This document shows, piece after piece, positions 8,331 to 17,300 of a stretch of DNA of 64,000 nucleotides. The position numbers and the translations under genes are program-made. Origin of the DNA: a virus; IMG/VR virus record IMGVR_UViG_3300023210_000015, positions 45,229 to 109,228 of that record. One strand, given 5' to 3'. Each line of letters opens with the position of its first letter. The stretch's first letter is position 1. Under the pieces are notes generated by a model. It worked only from the letters and a program-made list of their open reading frames with translations, ran no database searches and had not been told where the DNA came from.

Positions 8331-8966
8331 ATGAAAACATTTTTAGGAAAAAAAGTAGCTCAGACCATGGTTAGTTGGGACGACCCCGAAGGGGAGCCTG
8401 AATCTATGTATCTATTTGACGATTATGGTCGAGCGGTTTACGATAAAGATGGAAGACAGGCAAGGACTGATGAAGTGCCAGAATTGAAAGGTGGGACTAC
8501 TCAATTCGGTGGAGATTTGCCCACTTTAACACCTTCTGATGTTATGGATAGCGATTATTTAGTTGACAAAAAAGAAGGAGAATTGCCTTCTGAAGAGGAA
8601 GAAGAGATAACGGAACCTGAAGAGATTCCTGAGTTTGGCTCTCTATTTCAGGCTTTCAGATGGGCTAAACACGAACAAAAAGTAATTAGGTTGTACTATG
8701 TGACAATTAATGGTGCTTATATCATTCGTGATATAGAACCTCATGGAGACTTTTGGGCGAGAACTACGCTCAAGAGAATTCTTGTCACTTGGGATGAAAC
8801 AGTAGGTGACATTAGAGCTTTTAGATTAGAGAATGTGCAAAAATATGAATTCACAGGAAAGCCGTTTGAACCTAAATTCAATTTTTCACAACGTCAGCAT
8901 ACTTACCGCAAACGAATGAGACGCAGAAAAGAAAGAAGGGAAAAAGCTCAACAAGGACTAATATAA
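8331..8966 (+). CDS. Hypothetical protein with GKKVAQ N-terminus, 211 aa
   Basis: The start at 8331 is preferred because it follows the previous stop and gives MKTFLGKKVAQTMVS, matching the KKVAQ start of the gene at 3015; GTG 8313 and ATG 8316 are in-frame alternatives. A low-complexity acidic stretch (SEEEEEITEPEEIPEF) at about residues 83-100 separates an N-terminal region from a likely folded C-terminal domain (VIRLYYVTINGAYIIRDIEP...RAFRLENVQKYEF), which resembles WYL-type or SH3-like beta domains only loosely. The C-terminus is very basic (YRKRMRRRKERREK). Function unknown. Confidence 0.7.
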   Translation: MKTFLGKKVAQTMVSWDDPEGEPESMYLFDDYGRAVYDKDGRQARTDEVPELKGGTTQFGGDLPTLTPSDVMDSDYLVDKKEGELPSEEEEEITEPEEIPEFGSLFQAFRWAKHEQKVIRLYYVTINGAYIIRDIEPHGDFWARTTLKRILVTWDETVGDIRAFRLENVQKYEFTGKPFEPKFNFSQRQHTYRKRMRRRKERREKAQQGLI

Positions 8967-8995
8967 ATATAGCACAACAATAGGGATAAATAAAT

Positions 8996-10447
8996 ATGGA
9001 TTCTGCAATTAAAAAATTGGCAAAAATATCTACTCATTTAGATAAAATGGGTCAAGTCAAGGTTGCTGATAAACTTGATAAAATTTCAAGAAACATCTTA
9101 AATATTAAAACTGCTCAATATGTTGGAGTACAAGGATATTGGATGCGTAATCAGCGATGCTGGGGCAACTGCTATAGGCAAAAACGTTCCAACGAGCCGA
9201 ACAAGACAGCTCAAGAAGTCTGGATGTCATGTCATGATGAATATCTTAAATACATTAATGATCCTGAAAGCCTAAACAAAGAACATAGTTGGAATAAATA
9301 TGCTGATGAAGACGTTATTATAAAAACAGCCAGTGAAGAGGTTAAGGCAGCTTTAAAGTCTGAAGATGAGCGTTTCCATAAAGAATTACAAAAAAGAATT
9401 GCTCAAGGGGAAGAAATTCCTGTTGCTGTTTTCTCGTTAATTGATGAAAACCTTGATAAATATTCTTCAGCCATCATGGATGAAGTTGAAGAAATGTTAA
9501 AAGTCGCTAAGGTATTGGATAATCATGGCGGTAAGAAAATTGCAAAAGCTATTACCGATACTGCAAATGAGATCATAGAAGCTCAAGGCGGAATACGAAA
9601 TTGGTTTGGGCGCCAATACCAAAAAGGAAAAGACGCATTAACCTGGAGGGGGGAAAAGGGACAAACAGTTAGGGCTAGGGGCTTAGTCAACCAAACTTTG
9701 AAAATGGTTCAAAAAGCAGTAAAATCTTATACCGGTGGAGATCGTTCTGCTGGTGCAAAACTAAAAAATGATTTATTGAAACTTTTACCACAAATGGTAA
9801 AAATAGTTCACCCATTGCCTAACGGTGCGGATTTCGTTAATGCTGTTAAGGCGGTTGCCCAATCTTCTGGAACTGAAGGTATGAGGGCCGCTTTGAAATC
9901 CATGAGAGAAAAAGCTACTAATTTTACGGCTCAGTTAGCAGGATTAGAAGCTAAAGAGAAAGCAGCACCAAGATCAAAACCTGGGGCACCAGCGTTTCCA
10001 AGAAATAGACCAGCACCGACAGAGGCACCAGCAGGAACAGCGGCACCAGCAGGAACAGCGGCACCAGCAGGAACAGCGGCACCAGCAGGAACAGCGGCAC
10101 CAGCAACAGGAGCAACTACCGTAGATGATCATATCAAGAATCTGATAGCCATACGTACTTATTTCGCAAATATGCCGACAGGACTTGGTGGTTTAGAAAA
10201 ACCGATACAAATGATTATCGAATCATTGAGAGGAAAAAAGAATGCGACACCAGCGAAACCAGTGTCACCAGCGTCACCAGCGTCACCAGTAGCACCAACA
10301 ACAGCACCACCAGTGGCAGGTGTGGGTATACCAACTAAATCAGAACCGAAGCCAGCACCGGCAGAAAAACCATCAGGTGATTCGATGTACAAAAATCTGA
10401 GCAAAGAATTAAAGAATACTCTCAAGAAAATGGGAATAAATATATAA
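8996..10447 (+). CDS. Hypothetical virion-like protein with Ala-Pro repeats, 483 aa
   Basis: Begins with helical MDSAIKKLAKISTHLDKM, then IKTAQYVGVQGYWM and a Cys-containing segment RCWGNCYRQKR...SCHDEY, followed by a helical middle. Residues 340-370 are four exact repeats of APAGTA, and a second Pro/Ala/Ser-rich linker lies near residues 420-465 before a short helical C-terminus (NLSKELKNTLKKMGI). This layout (helical domains joined by flexible linkers, several K-T-A peptides) fits a scaffold or internal virion protein. AGGGA precedes the ATG by about 10 bp. No family recognised. Confidence 0.72.
   Translation: MDSAIKKLAKISTHLDKMGQVKVADKLDKISRNILNIKTAQYVGVQGYWMRNQRCWGNCYRQKRSNEPNKTAQEVWMSCHDEYLKYINDPESLNKEHSWNKYADEDVIIKTASEEVKAALKSEDERFHKELQKRIAQGEEIPVAVFSLIDENLDKYSSAIMDEVEEMLKVAKVLDNHGGKKIAKAITDTANEIIEAQGGIRNWFGRQYQKGKDALTWRGEKGQTVRARGLVNQTLKMVQKAVKSYTGGDRSAGAKLKNDLLKLLPQMVKIVHPLPNGADFVNAVKAVAQSSGTEGMRAALKSMREKATNFTAQLAGLEAKEKAAPRSKPGAPAFPRNRPAPTEAPAGTAAPAGTAAPAGTAAPAGTAAPATGATTVDDHIKNLIAIRTYFANMPTGLGGLEKPIQMIIESLRGKKNATPAKPVSPASPASPVAPTTAPPVAGVGIPTKSEPKPAPAEKPSGDSMYKNLSKELKNTLKKMGINI
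10025..10096 (+). repeat. Four perfect tandem 18-bp repeats
   Basis: The unit GCACCAGCAGGAACAGCG is present four times without change at 10025-10042, 10043-10060, 10061-10078 and 10079-10096, with a degenerate fifth start at 10097. It codes for the APAGTA linker in the gene at 8996. Exact identity points to recent expansion. Confidence 0.95.
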
Positions 10448-10523
10448 GGTACATAAAGGATTTTTAGGAAAAGATAGACAATATAGTAAATTAGTAAAGA
10501 AAAATTACTATAAGGAGTTAGAT

Positions 10524-11192
10524 ATGGACGCAAAGTTCTATACAAACAAGATTAAAGTAGCGCAAGACCCAGATGGATTCCAGAATTTCGTCAAAAAGAT
10601 TCTTCATAAAGACGAAGAGGTTGTAAAGACCGCTTCTGCTGAAGAAGTCAAAACTGCCGAACAGGATGAAGCTGACAGTAGCGGTCAACCAGAAGCTGAA
10701 GCAAAATTAGTTAACACCCCTGAAAAGGAAGGTGGCAAAGGTAAGGGAAGCGCCGCTGGCGGCAAATGCTGCGAAGAAGGCGAAGATAGTGGACAACCTA
10801 AAGCCGAAGCCAAGTTAGTTAACCATCCTAAAGTAGAGTGTGAAGGCGAAGAAGAAGTGAAGACTGCTAAAGCCAAAGATGAGGACGAAGAAGAAGACGA
10901 AGATAAAGAAGAGAAGACCGCCGAAGTCAAAGAAGCTGGCGAATTGCCAGAAGCTTTGAAAAAGCATCAGTTTAAAGCTAAAGGCGATAAAGATGATGAT
11001 GACGACGACGATGACGACGATGATAAAGATGACGATAAGGATGACGACGAGAAGGAAGACAAAGAGGCTAAAAGCGTTATTAAGATCGAAAAAGTAGCTA
11101 AATTGAATTCGCCTACCCGCGAAATGTTGAAAGAATATTGGCTTAACATCTTCCCTCCTGAATATGTAGAAGCAATGCTTGCTGAAAAGTAA
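10524..11192 (+). CDS. Highly acidic protein with poly-Asp tract, 222 aa
   Basis: AAGGAG lies upstream of the ATG. The N-terminus reads NKIKVAQDPDGFQNFVKKIL, then come several KTA peptides (VVKTASAEEVKTAEQ, EVKTAKAKDE, EEKTAEVKEA), a pair of similar QPEAEAKLVN / QPKAEAKLVN segments, and a run of eleven Asp near residue 157. The C-terminal 35 residues look folded (TREMLKEYWLNIFPPEYVEAML). Such acidic, low-complexity proteins in head operons are often scaffold or DNA-mimic proteins. The repeated KTA peptides are part of the recurrent motif set in this window. No specific function can be assigned. Confidence 0.75.
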   Translation: MDAKFYTNKIKVAQDPDGFQNFVKKILHKDEEVVKTASAEEVKTAEQDEADSSGQPEAEAKLVNTPEKEGGKGKGSAAGGKCCEEGEDSGQPKAEAKLVNHPKVECEGEEEVKTAKAKDEDEEEDEDKEEKTAEVKEAGELPEALKKHQFKAKGDKDDDDDDDDDDDKDDDKDDDEKEDKEAKSVIKIEKVAKLNSPTREMLKEYWLNIFPPEYVEAMLAEK

Positions 11193-11235
11193 GAACAAAT
11201 AGTTATACATAGTCAGGTAATTTTGGAGAACAGTT

Positions 11236-11997
11236 ATGCCTATTCTTCCTAGCGGCAAAAAACGAATTATGGAAGCTCAGTCCTCATTGGGGCTTGGGAA
11301 CGAATGGGGCACCCAAGAGTTGGGTGCGCCTAGCGATTATCCTATGCCACAAAAGGAAGTGAAACCAGACTTGGATACGGATTTGGATATAAATCAAGAT
11401 GATGGAGGAGTTGATATTACTAAAAATGTAAAAGATTCTCCCCCTCAAGTTGAAGAGTATATTTTTAAAGTCCTTGAAGGTTGGGGTTATCCTCCTCGCC
11501 GTATCGAAGAGTTTTCTGATGAATTTATTACTGAGGAAATGTTTCCTGGCGGTGCAAAAGAAGTTACTATTACACTGCCTGATCGTCTTTACGGCACTAA
11601 GAAAAGATTGCCTGACGGTGAAATATCGAAAATGGTTAATAAGATTCAAGAGCAGTTCGGCCTTGTGCTGACAAAAGCTTCGAGAGCGAAAAAGAAAGTC
11701 ATTATGGACTTTACTGCTTCTGTAGAAAATGAACAACCTGGAGCCGAAGAAGAGGAAGCCATGATGGGCGATGATCTCGATGAAATTTTTGGTGGCGATC
11801 ATAAAGGACCAGGCGGAAAAAAGGTAAGAGAGAAAGAGAATAAAAGAAAAGCCTCAACAATTCAAGAGATCATGAAGATGGGGCGAAAAGATTTAGTAGA
11901 CAAATTGGTGCAGATTGCTGATGATGCTGGTTTTACAAGTAGATTGAATGATAAACGCCATGCAATGCTAGATTCTTTATTTCAGGAGAATAAATAA
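11236..11997 (+). CDS. Hypothetical protein, 253 aa
   Basis: TTGGAGAAC upstream of the ATG supports the start. Residues 70-165 look folded (VEEYIFKVLEGWGYPPRRIEE...VTITLPDRLYGTKKRLPDGE...VIMDFTASV), while the N-terminus and residues 170-205 are acidic or basic low complexity. The C-terminal 45 residues look like a small helical domain (GRKDLVDKLVQIADDAGFTSRL). Overlaps the next gene by TAATG. Not recognised. Confidence 0.72.
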   Translation: MPILPSGKKRIMEAQSSLGLGNEWGTQELGAPSDYPMPQKEVKPDLDTDLDINQDDGGVDITKNVKDSPPQVEEYIFKVLEGWGYPPRRIEEFSDEFITEEMFPGGAKEVTITLPDRLYGTKKRLPDGEISKMVNKIQEQFGLVLTKASRAKKKVIMDFTASVENEQPGAEEEEAMMGDDLDEIFGGDHKGPGGKKVREKENKRKASTIQEIMKMGRKDLVDKLVQIADDAGFTSRLNDKRHAMLDSLFQENK

Positions 11998-12680
11998 TGA
12001 TTCAAAAGAATAAAAATTCCGAATCCATTAACTTCTTATTTAATGCTGTTACTGGTGGCGATCAAGAAGAAAAGATTGCTGAAAACGAAGAGAAACCACC
12101 AGTTAAGATAGAAAAGGCAAAGAAACTAGATAACAATGAAGCTGTTGCTTCTAGATTCAGTAATGCTATTTTGTCTGCTGGTCAAGGGAATATCACCAAT
12201 ATGGGTGGGCCACAGAAACAAATAGGTTCTGAGACGAACAATAGCATTTGGGATTCAGGAATTCTTGAAAAACTTGCGGGGACACCAAGTAATAAAGAAA
12301 AGACTATCGAATCGAAAGAGGAAATAGAAAATTTGCGTAATTCTATGAAATCTGGAAGAATAGACGAAATGGTAGAATCTCTAAAAGAAACAGATCAGCG
12401 CAAAGACGCTACTGTTACTGGAATGTCAGAGTATACCGAAAGAGATACAAGAGATTATAAGCTTCCTTCCAGAAATATTAGCATATTTGATACTAAAGAG
12501 GAAATGGATTTTCGCAGAGTGCCTGAGAAAACGGCTGGCGAACTGTCTATAGAAGAAGCCGGTATCCCAAAAGAAAAAGATGAATCTTGGAAAGATATCA
12601 AAGGCGCCCCTAGACTGAAAAATACATTAGATACATTATTTGACAATTTAACAAAAGAAGATGATCAAAATCAGCAATAA
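11997..12680 (+). CDS. Hypothetical hydrophilic protein, 227 aa
   Basis: Not recognised. Largely charged and probably disordered, with several EKLAG / EKTAGE peptides and a SIWDSGILEKLAGTPS segment. Starts in a TAATG overlap with the upstream gene, and its end overlaps the start of the next gene by 20 bp. Probably part of the head-assembly protein set by position. Confidence 0.7.
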   Translation: MIQKNKNSESINFLFNAVTGGDQEEKIAENEEKPPVKIEKAKKLDNNEAVASRFSNAILSAGQGNITNMGGPQKQIGSETNNSIWDSGILEKLAGTPSNKEKTIESKEEIENLRNSMKSGRIDEMVESLKETDQRKDATVTGMSEYTERDTRDYKLPSRNISIFDTKEEMDFRRVPEKTAGELSIEEAGIPKEKDESWKDIKGAPRLKNTLDTLFDNLTKEDDQNQQ

Positions 12681-13905
12681 CTTAGAGCAGATTGAAATCG
12701 CTAATGCCGCATTACAAGCGATTCAGCCTGAAAATGTACCGCCTGAATTTGAACAAGCAGGCAATGCAGCAGTTGCAATCGATTTTCTGCAAAGACAGGT
12801 AACAGAATTGCAACAAGTAGAAAATACTATTCAGGCCACATTGACTAATGCTAATGCCGTGTTGATAAATAAGCAGAATTTAATGAATCAACAACAGGCT
12901 GGCCAAACTGCTCCGATTGCACCTGTTATGTCGAAATCGAAAAGATTTAATTTAAAGATTGCTCAAATGGCACCGCCTTTGGCCCCGCCGCTTGAACAAC
13001 AAGAATTAAAAACCGACATGAATGTACCGATGGAACCCACAATGTCTGATATGAATTTGAGGACAGCGAATGACTTAAAAAATTGGATTGATAGTTTTGA
13101 GGATCGTTCAGAGGCTGAAAGAGAATTGATAGAGTTGGTACCTGACAATCAAAAAGAAATTGTTGTTGATGCGTTGGAAGAATACTTTGAAAGTGATTTA
13201 ACCGAAGAACAAAGATTGGAAATCGCAGTAAAATTATGGCCGATACTTCCTGATATTATAAAGGAAGATAACCCTGATATACAGGAGAATATTATGGAAT
13301 TTCCTTATGTGAAAGCTGAAGACATAGAGAAATTGGTGAAAGAAACCGATAGCCAAATTAAAAAAATGGCTTCTCAAGATGTCAAAACATCGAAAAAATT
13401 TAATCTACAAAAAACCGCTCAACAAAAGTCTATGGAAAATGTGATCCTTTTTGGCCCACAACAGACATATGTTGACCCGTTCCTAAGACAGCCTGCTTCT
13501 GATTGGAGTCTTATAGAGCGTAATAAAGGCTTTGGTCTTGTTGTAGACGATGTTTGGAATATCGATTGGGAATCTGTTTGGCGCGGTAATATTATGGACA
13601 AATATTCTCGTCCTTATAGGGATAAGGATGGCAAATGGGTTGGTGGCTATATTCAAAAGCGTTTTGAAGTAGATAAATGGATACCTGAAAAGAATAATAT
13701 GCAATTATTGCCTGGTCAGCGGAGAAAACCTCGTTTGCCAGAGCAAGGCGTTATAGAAGGCCGTTTAGAAGCCATGAGAGCGAAGAACGAAAGAGGGTAT
13801 GAACCTAATTCTACTGGCGAACCTTATGACTGGGATAAAAAAGAACAGTTTGCTCCTATTTCAAAAACTGCTAGTTTCAACCTAAAAAAAAAACTGAGCG
13901 CGTAG
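12661..13905 (+). CDS. Virion-like protein with repeated FNL...AQ peptides, 414 aa (in-frame part)
   Basis: Begins inside the end of the previous gene. The helical N-terminus (LQRQVTELQQVENTIQATL) is a likely coiled coil. Three copies of a short peptide occur: SKRFNLKIAQ at about 93-102, SKKFNLQKTAQ at 244-254 and TASFNLKKK at 403-411. The third copy is cut at the end of the reading frame in a run of ten A (13884-13893), and the -1 frame restores a matching TERVAQ ending. So the annotated stop at 13903 is probably not the end of the real product (see the next entry). The middle contains DPFLRQPASDWSLIERNKGFG and a tail-like WDIESVWRG region. Function unknown; position just before the portal suggests a head or internal virion protein. 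Confidence 0.72.
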   Translation: MIKISNNLEQIEIANAALQAIQPENVPPEFEQAGNAAVAIDFLQRQVTELQQVENTIQATLTNANAVLINKQNLMNQQQAGQTAPIAPVMSKSKRFNLKIAQMAPPLAPPLEQQELKTDMNVPMEPTMSDMNLRTANDLKNWIDSFEDRSEAERELIELVPDNQKEIVVDALEEYFESDLTEEQRLEIAVKLWPILPDIIKEDNPDIQENIMEFPYVKAEDIEKLVKETDSQIKKMASQDVKTSKKFNLQKTAQQKSMENVILFGPQQTYVDPFLRQPASDWSLIERNKGFGLVVDDVWNIDWESVWRGNIMDKYSRPYRDKDGKWVGGYIQKRFEVDKWIPEKNNMQLLPGQRRKPRLPEQGVIEGRLEAMRAKNERGYEPNSTGEPYDWDKKEQFAPISKTASFNLKKKLSA

Positions 13906-14363
13906 CTCAATTAGCGCCTTTACAAGACCCTTTTGCTGACAAATCTCGTAGGCCAAAAGGGTCTGAGTATTTCGAGGGAAAAAAACCAGATGTAAAAGCA
14001 CAATATATGTGTAGTGCTTGTGACGCTCAAAACCCATCTCCTTCTGACGGTGTAATTCCAACTACATGTTCGTGTGGAAAATACCCGTGGTCCGAAGTCG
14101 CCGTTTTAACAACAGGCAAGAACGCACCTGATCAGCCTGGTTCTGGAAATGGTGGTAATAAGGAGATGTTGATTAGACCAATTATGCCGTTAGCTGGCAA
14201 AAAGAAAAAGCATGATATTCCACCAGAATATACTGATTGTGGAGTTGAGGAATGTAAAACTGATGAATTTAAGATGATGAAAAATCCAAAATCCGATAAG
14301 AAAAGGGAAGATTTTTGGAAAGATATTTTGAATAGTTCCGATTTTCTTGCTATCGATGGATAA
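13893..14363 (+). CDS. -1 frame extension of the preceding gene with zinc-ribbon-like Cys cluster
   Basis: In the -1 frame relative to 12661, an open frame runs from the A10 tract to TAA at 14361-14363, giving 156 residues beginning TERVAQLAPLQDPFADKSRR. It has no good start of its own until ATG 14007, which would split a CSAC...TCSCGK zinc-ribbon-like cluster from its upstream KAQY context. The fused product would be 567 residues. A ribosome or polymerase slip on A-AAA-AAA at 13887-13893, a true frameshift mutation, or a missing A in the assembly would all explain this. The continuity of the FNL...AQ motif across the site favours one original gene. Confidence 0.6.
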   Translation, partial: TERVAQLAPLQDPFADKSRRPKGSEYFEGKKPDVKAQYMCSACDAQNPSPSDGVIPTTCSCGKYPWSEVAVLTTGKNAPDQPGSGNGGNKEMLIRPIMPLAGKKKKHDIPPEYTDCGVEECKTDEFKMMKNPKSDKKREDFWKDILNSSDFLAIDG

Positions 14364-14376
14364 AGGAAAATAAAAA

Positions 14377-17300
14377 ATGCCTATAAAATTTTCAATGAAT
14401 GATAGAAAGCCCCAAAACACAGGGCACTCTACGACTTCTCGTGGATATCATTCTGCCGGTTCGCCATCATCTGTTGTGGATAATGGTCGTTATGTTAGCG
14501 GCATGGTTGCTCAAACACCAATCACACAATCTTTTTCTTCCAAAACTGCACAAACGATGTCAAGCGGTGGTGGAAGCGCTGCGAATGTTATGTATGGACA
14601 ACCCATGTTCTTCTCTCCTTTGCATACTCCGCAAAACTGGCAAATCGCCAGTAAAAGACGAGAGATTTATCAGTGGGCTAGATTCTACTACGAAAATGAA
14701 CCAAAGATTTCCGCAGGCATAGATTTCTACTCGCAATTCCCTATGAATGGGTTTACTCTTGAATGCAAAGACAAAAAGATACTCAACTTCTTCAACAGAA
14801 CTTCAAAGAGAGTGAAACTAAATTATTGGGTAAAGGCCATAAGCTTTGAAAACTTCCTGTTGGGTGATGTCTTCCCATTTGTGGAATACGAATGCGAACA
14901 TTGTGGTGGCTCTGGTTACAAATCCAATGGGGAAGTGTGTAATCACCCTGGCGGAACTATTAAATCGATTAAGATATTGAACCCTGATTGGATTACAGTT
15001 CACAGTTCTCCAATGGCTTCTGACCCTGTATATGTACTAGAACCTGATGATGAACTGAAAAGCATTGTCGCTTCTAAAAGACCTGTAGAGATTTATGAAA
15101 AAATGCCACCAGGACTAATTCAAGCAATTTCTTCTGGTCAGCCAATTCGTTTGTCTAATAGATGTATCAGTCATGTAAAGCATCAAGGTAGTACATACGG
15201 AACATATGGTACATCGTTGGTCAGAAGAAACTTCACTTACTTGGCATATAAAACCAAATTGATGACAGCCAACTGGATTGTAGCAGAAAGACTAGTGTTG
15301 CCAGTTAGAGTTGTTAAAATCGGTAGTGAAAATCGTCCAGCCACTCAAGCGGATATCGCAGATGTTTCTAACCAAATCGCAGCAGTTGTAAACGATCCGA
15401 ACCTAACACTTGTAACTCACCACAACTTTGAATACGAGTGGTACGGGGCCTGTTATGATCAAAACACTAAAGTATTGACAAATAAGGGGTTACAAAAATA
15501 TACCGACATCATACACGAAGAAGTAGGCATTGATGGAGAAATAGTTAAAAAAATTAATGACGATGTGGACATTATGGTTTTTGATCCAAAAACTGGTAAA
15601 ATGAGACTGGAAAAACCAATTGAATTTCATGAATATGATTATAATGGATGGATGAATCATATTACAGGTAATAAAGTAGATATGTGTGTTACACCAAATC
15701 ATACCATGTTAGGTTATAAACGTGATAAAAAAACCGCTTATTCTATGGAAGCAAAAGATTTTTATAAACTTAATGAATGTGATAGGTATGTAAGATGCTG
15801 TGGAGATTTTGCGACAGATACTAAAAAAACAATTAAAATAGGTGATTACGAATTCGATACTGATAATTTTTTGAAATTTTTAGGATATTTTCTTTCTGAG
15901 GGGTATACGACCTACAATACAGAAAAATTTCAATATGTTTTATCTGTTTCGCAGAGCAATATCAAAAATGCTAATATTTGTAAAGAAATTGATGACTGTT
16001 TTAATGGTTTGAATATGTCATTCAAAAAATATGATAATAAAAAAGGCATGTATGCATGGAACATTATGTCAAAAGATTTTGTTAAGGAAATGAAAAAATA
16101 TTTTGGTAAAAATGCTTATACGAAAAAAATTCCAGACTTTATTAAGAATTTACCACCACGACAACTAAAAATATTAATTGATGCTTTTTGCAAAGGAGAT
16201 GCCACTTATTACAACTATAAACACGGTACGACTGGCGTTCAAATAGGAACGGTAAGTGAACAATTGTCGGTTGATTTACTTGAGATATTGTTTAAAGCCG
16301 GTTTCAGCCCGATATTAAGCAATTATAAAAAGAAAAATCCTTCAGGTAGCATTTCTCATATGATATACTGTAATTTGTCTGAAGAAAGCAAGGGTAGATT
16401 TCCAAGAATTAAAGATAAACATTGTCAAACAGAATATTATGATGGAAAAGTGTGGTGTTTTGAAACATCAACTGGTTTTTTTGTCACAGAAAGAAATGGA
16501 AAATTTGCCATTCAAGGTAATACTGGCAAGATTCATCAAATTACTAATGAGTTAGAACAAATTGGTAAAGAAATATTAGATGGCTTCATGCTGAACCAAG
16601 CTATCTTAAACGGTGAAATGGGAGGTTACAGTAGTGCCCAAGTCGGTATCGAAGTAATGATACATCGCCTAGAAAGCTGGCGTAACAGTTTATCTGAGTG
16701 GGTTGAAAATAACATCTTCTTACCTATTGCTATGATGCAAGGATTTAAGGATGTTGACGAAAGCAAAGAAGCTGGCGAAACAGTATGGTTATATCCTAAA
16801 CTGAAATGGAATGATCTCAATTTGAGAGATCGTACCAGCTATAGACAGGTTCTTATTCAATTGCATGACAAAGGATTGATTTCTACTCAAACCTTACTTG
16901 AAGAATTTGATATTGATTATGATCAGGAAATTCAGAGAAGGAGAGAGGAAACTGCATTGGCTACAGAAAGTGGTCAGTTCTTAGGCCAGCCTCCTGCCGC
17001 TGGCGGTATGGGCGGTATGCCACCTATGGGCGGCGATTTAGGCGGCGGTATGCCACCTATGGGCGGCGATCTAGGTGGCGGTATGCCTCCTGCGGGCGGT
17101 GAAATGGGCGGAATGCCAGGCGGTGAAATGGGCGGAATGCCAGTGGCACCAGCCGGTGGGGCTGTAGCTGCCGCTGCTCAACCAGTTTCTCCACCACCTA
17201 ATTTTATGGTGCAAAAACGAGGTAAAGGACAATCTGCTCAAGAGCAAATGCAACCTGTACAGCCGAATATCAAACCAATGCCATTGACTACGTTAGAACA

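Noticed and set aside
10685-11258. Minus-strand Ser- and Phe-rich frames opposite the poly-Asp gene
   Set aside because: They arise from the complement of GAT/GAC/GAA repeats, with no start signals.
14007-14363. A separate 118-residue gene starting at ATG 14007
   Set aside because: The ATG lacks a Shine-Dalgarno, cuts a Cys cluster from its upstream context, and the frame is open back to the A10 tract where it joins the upstream gene.
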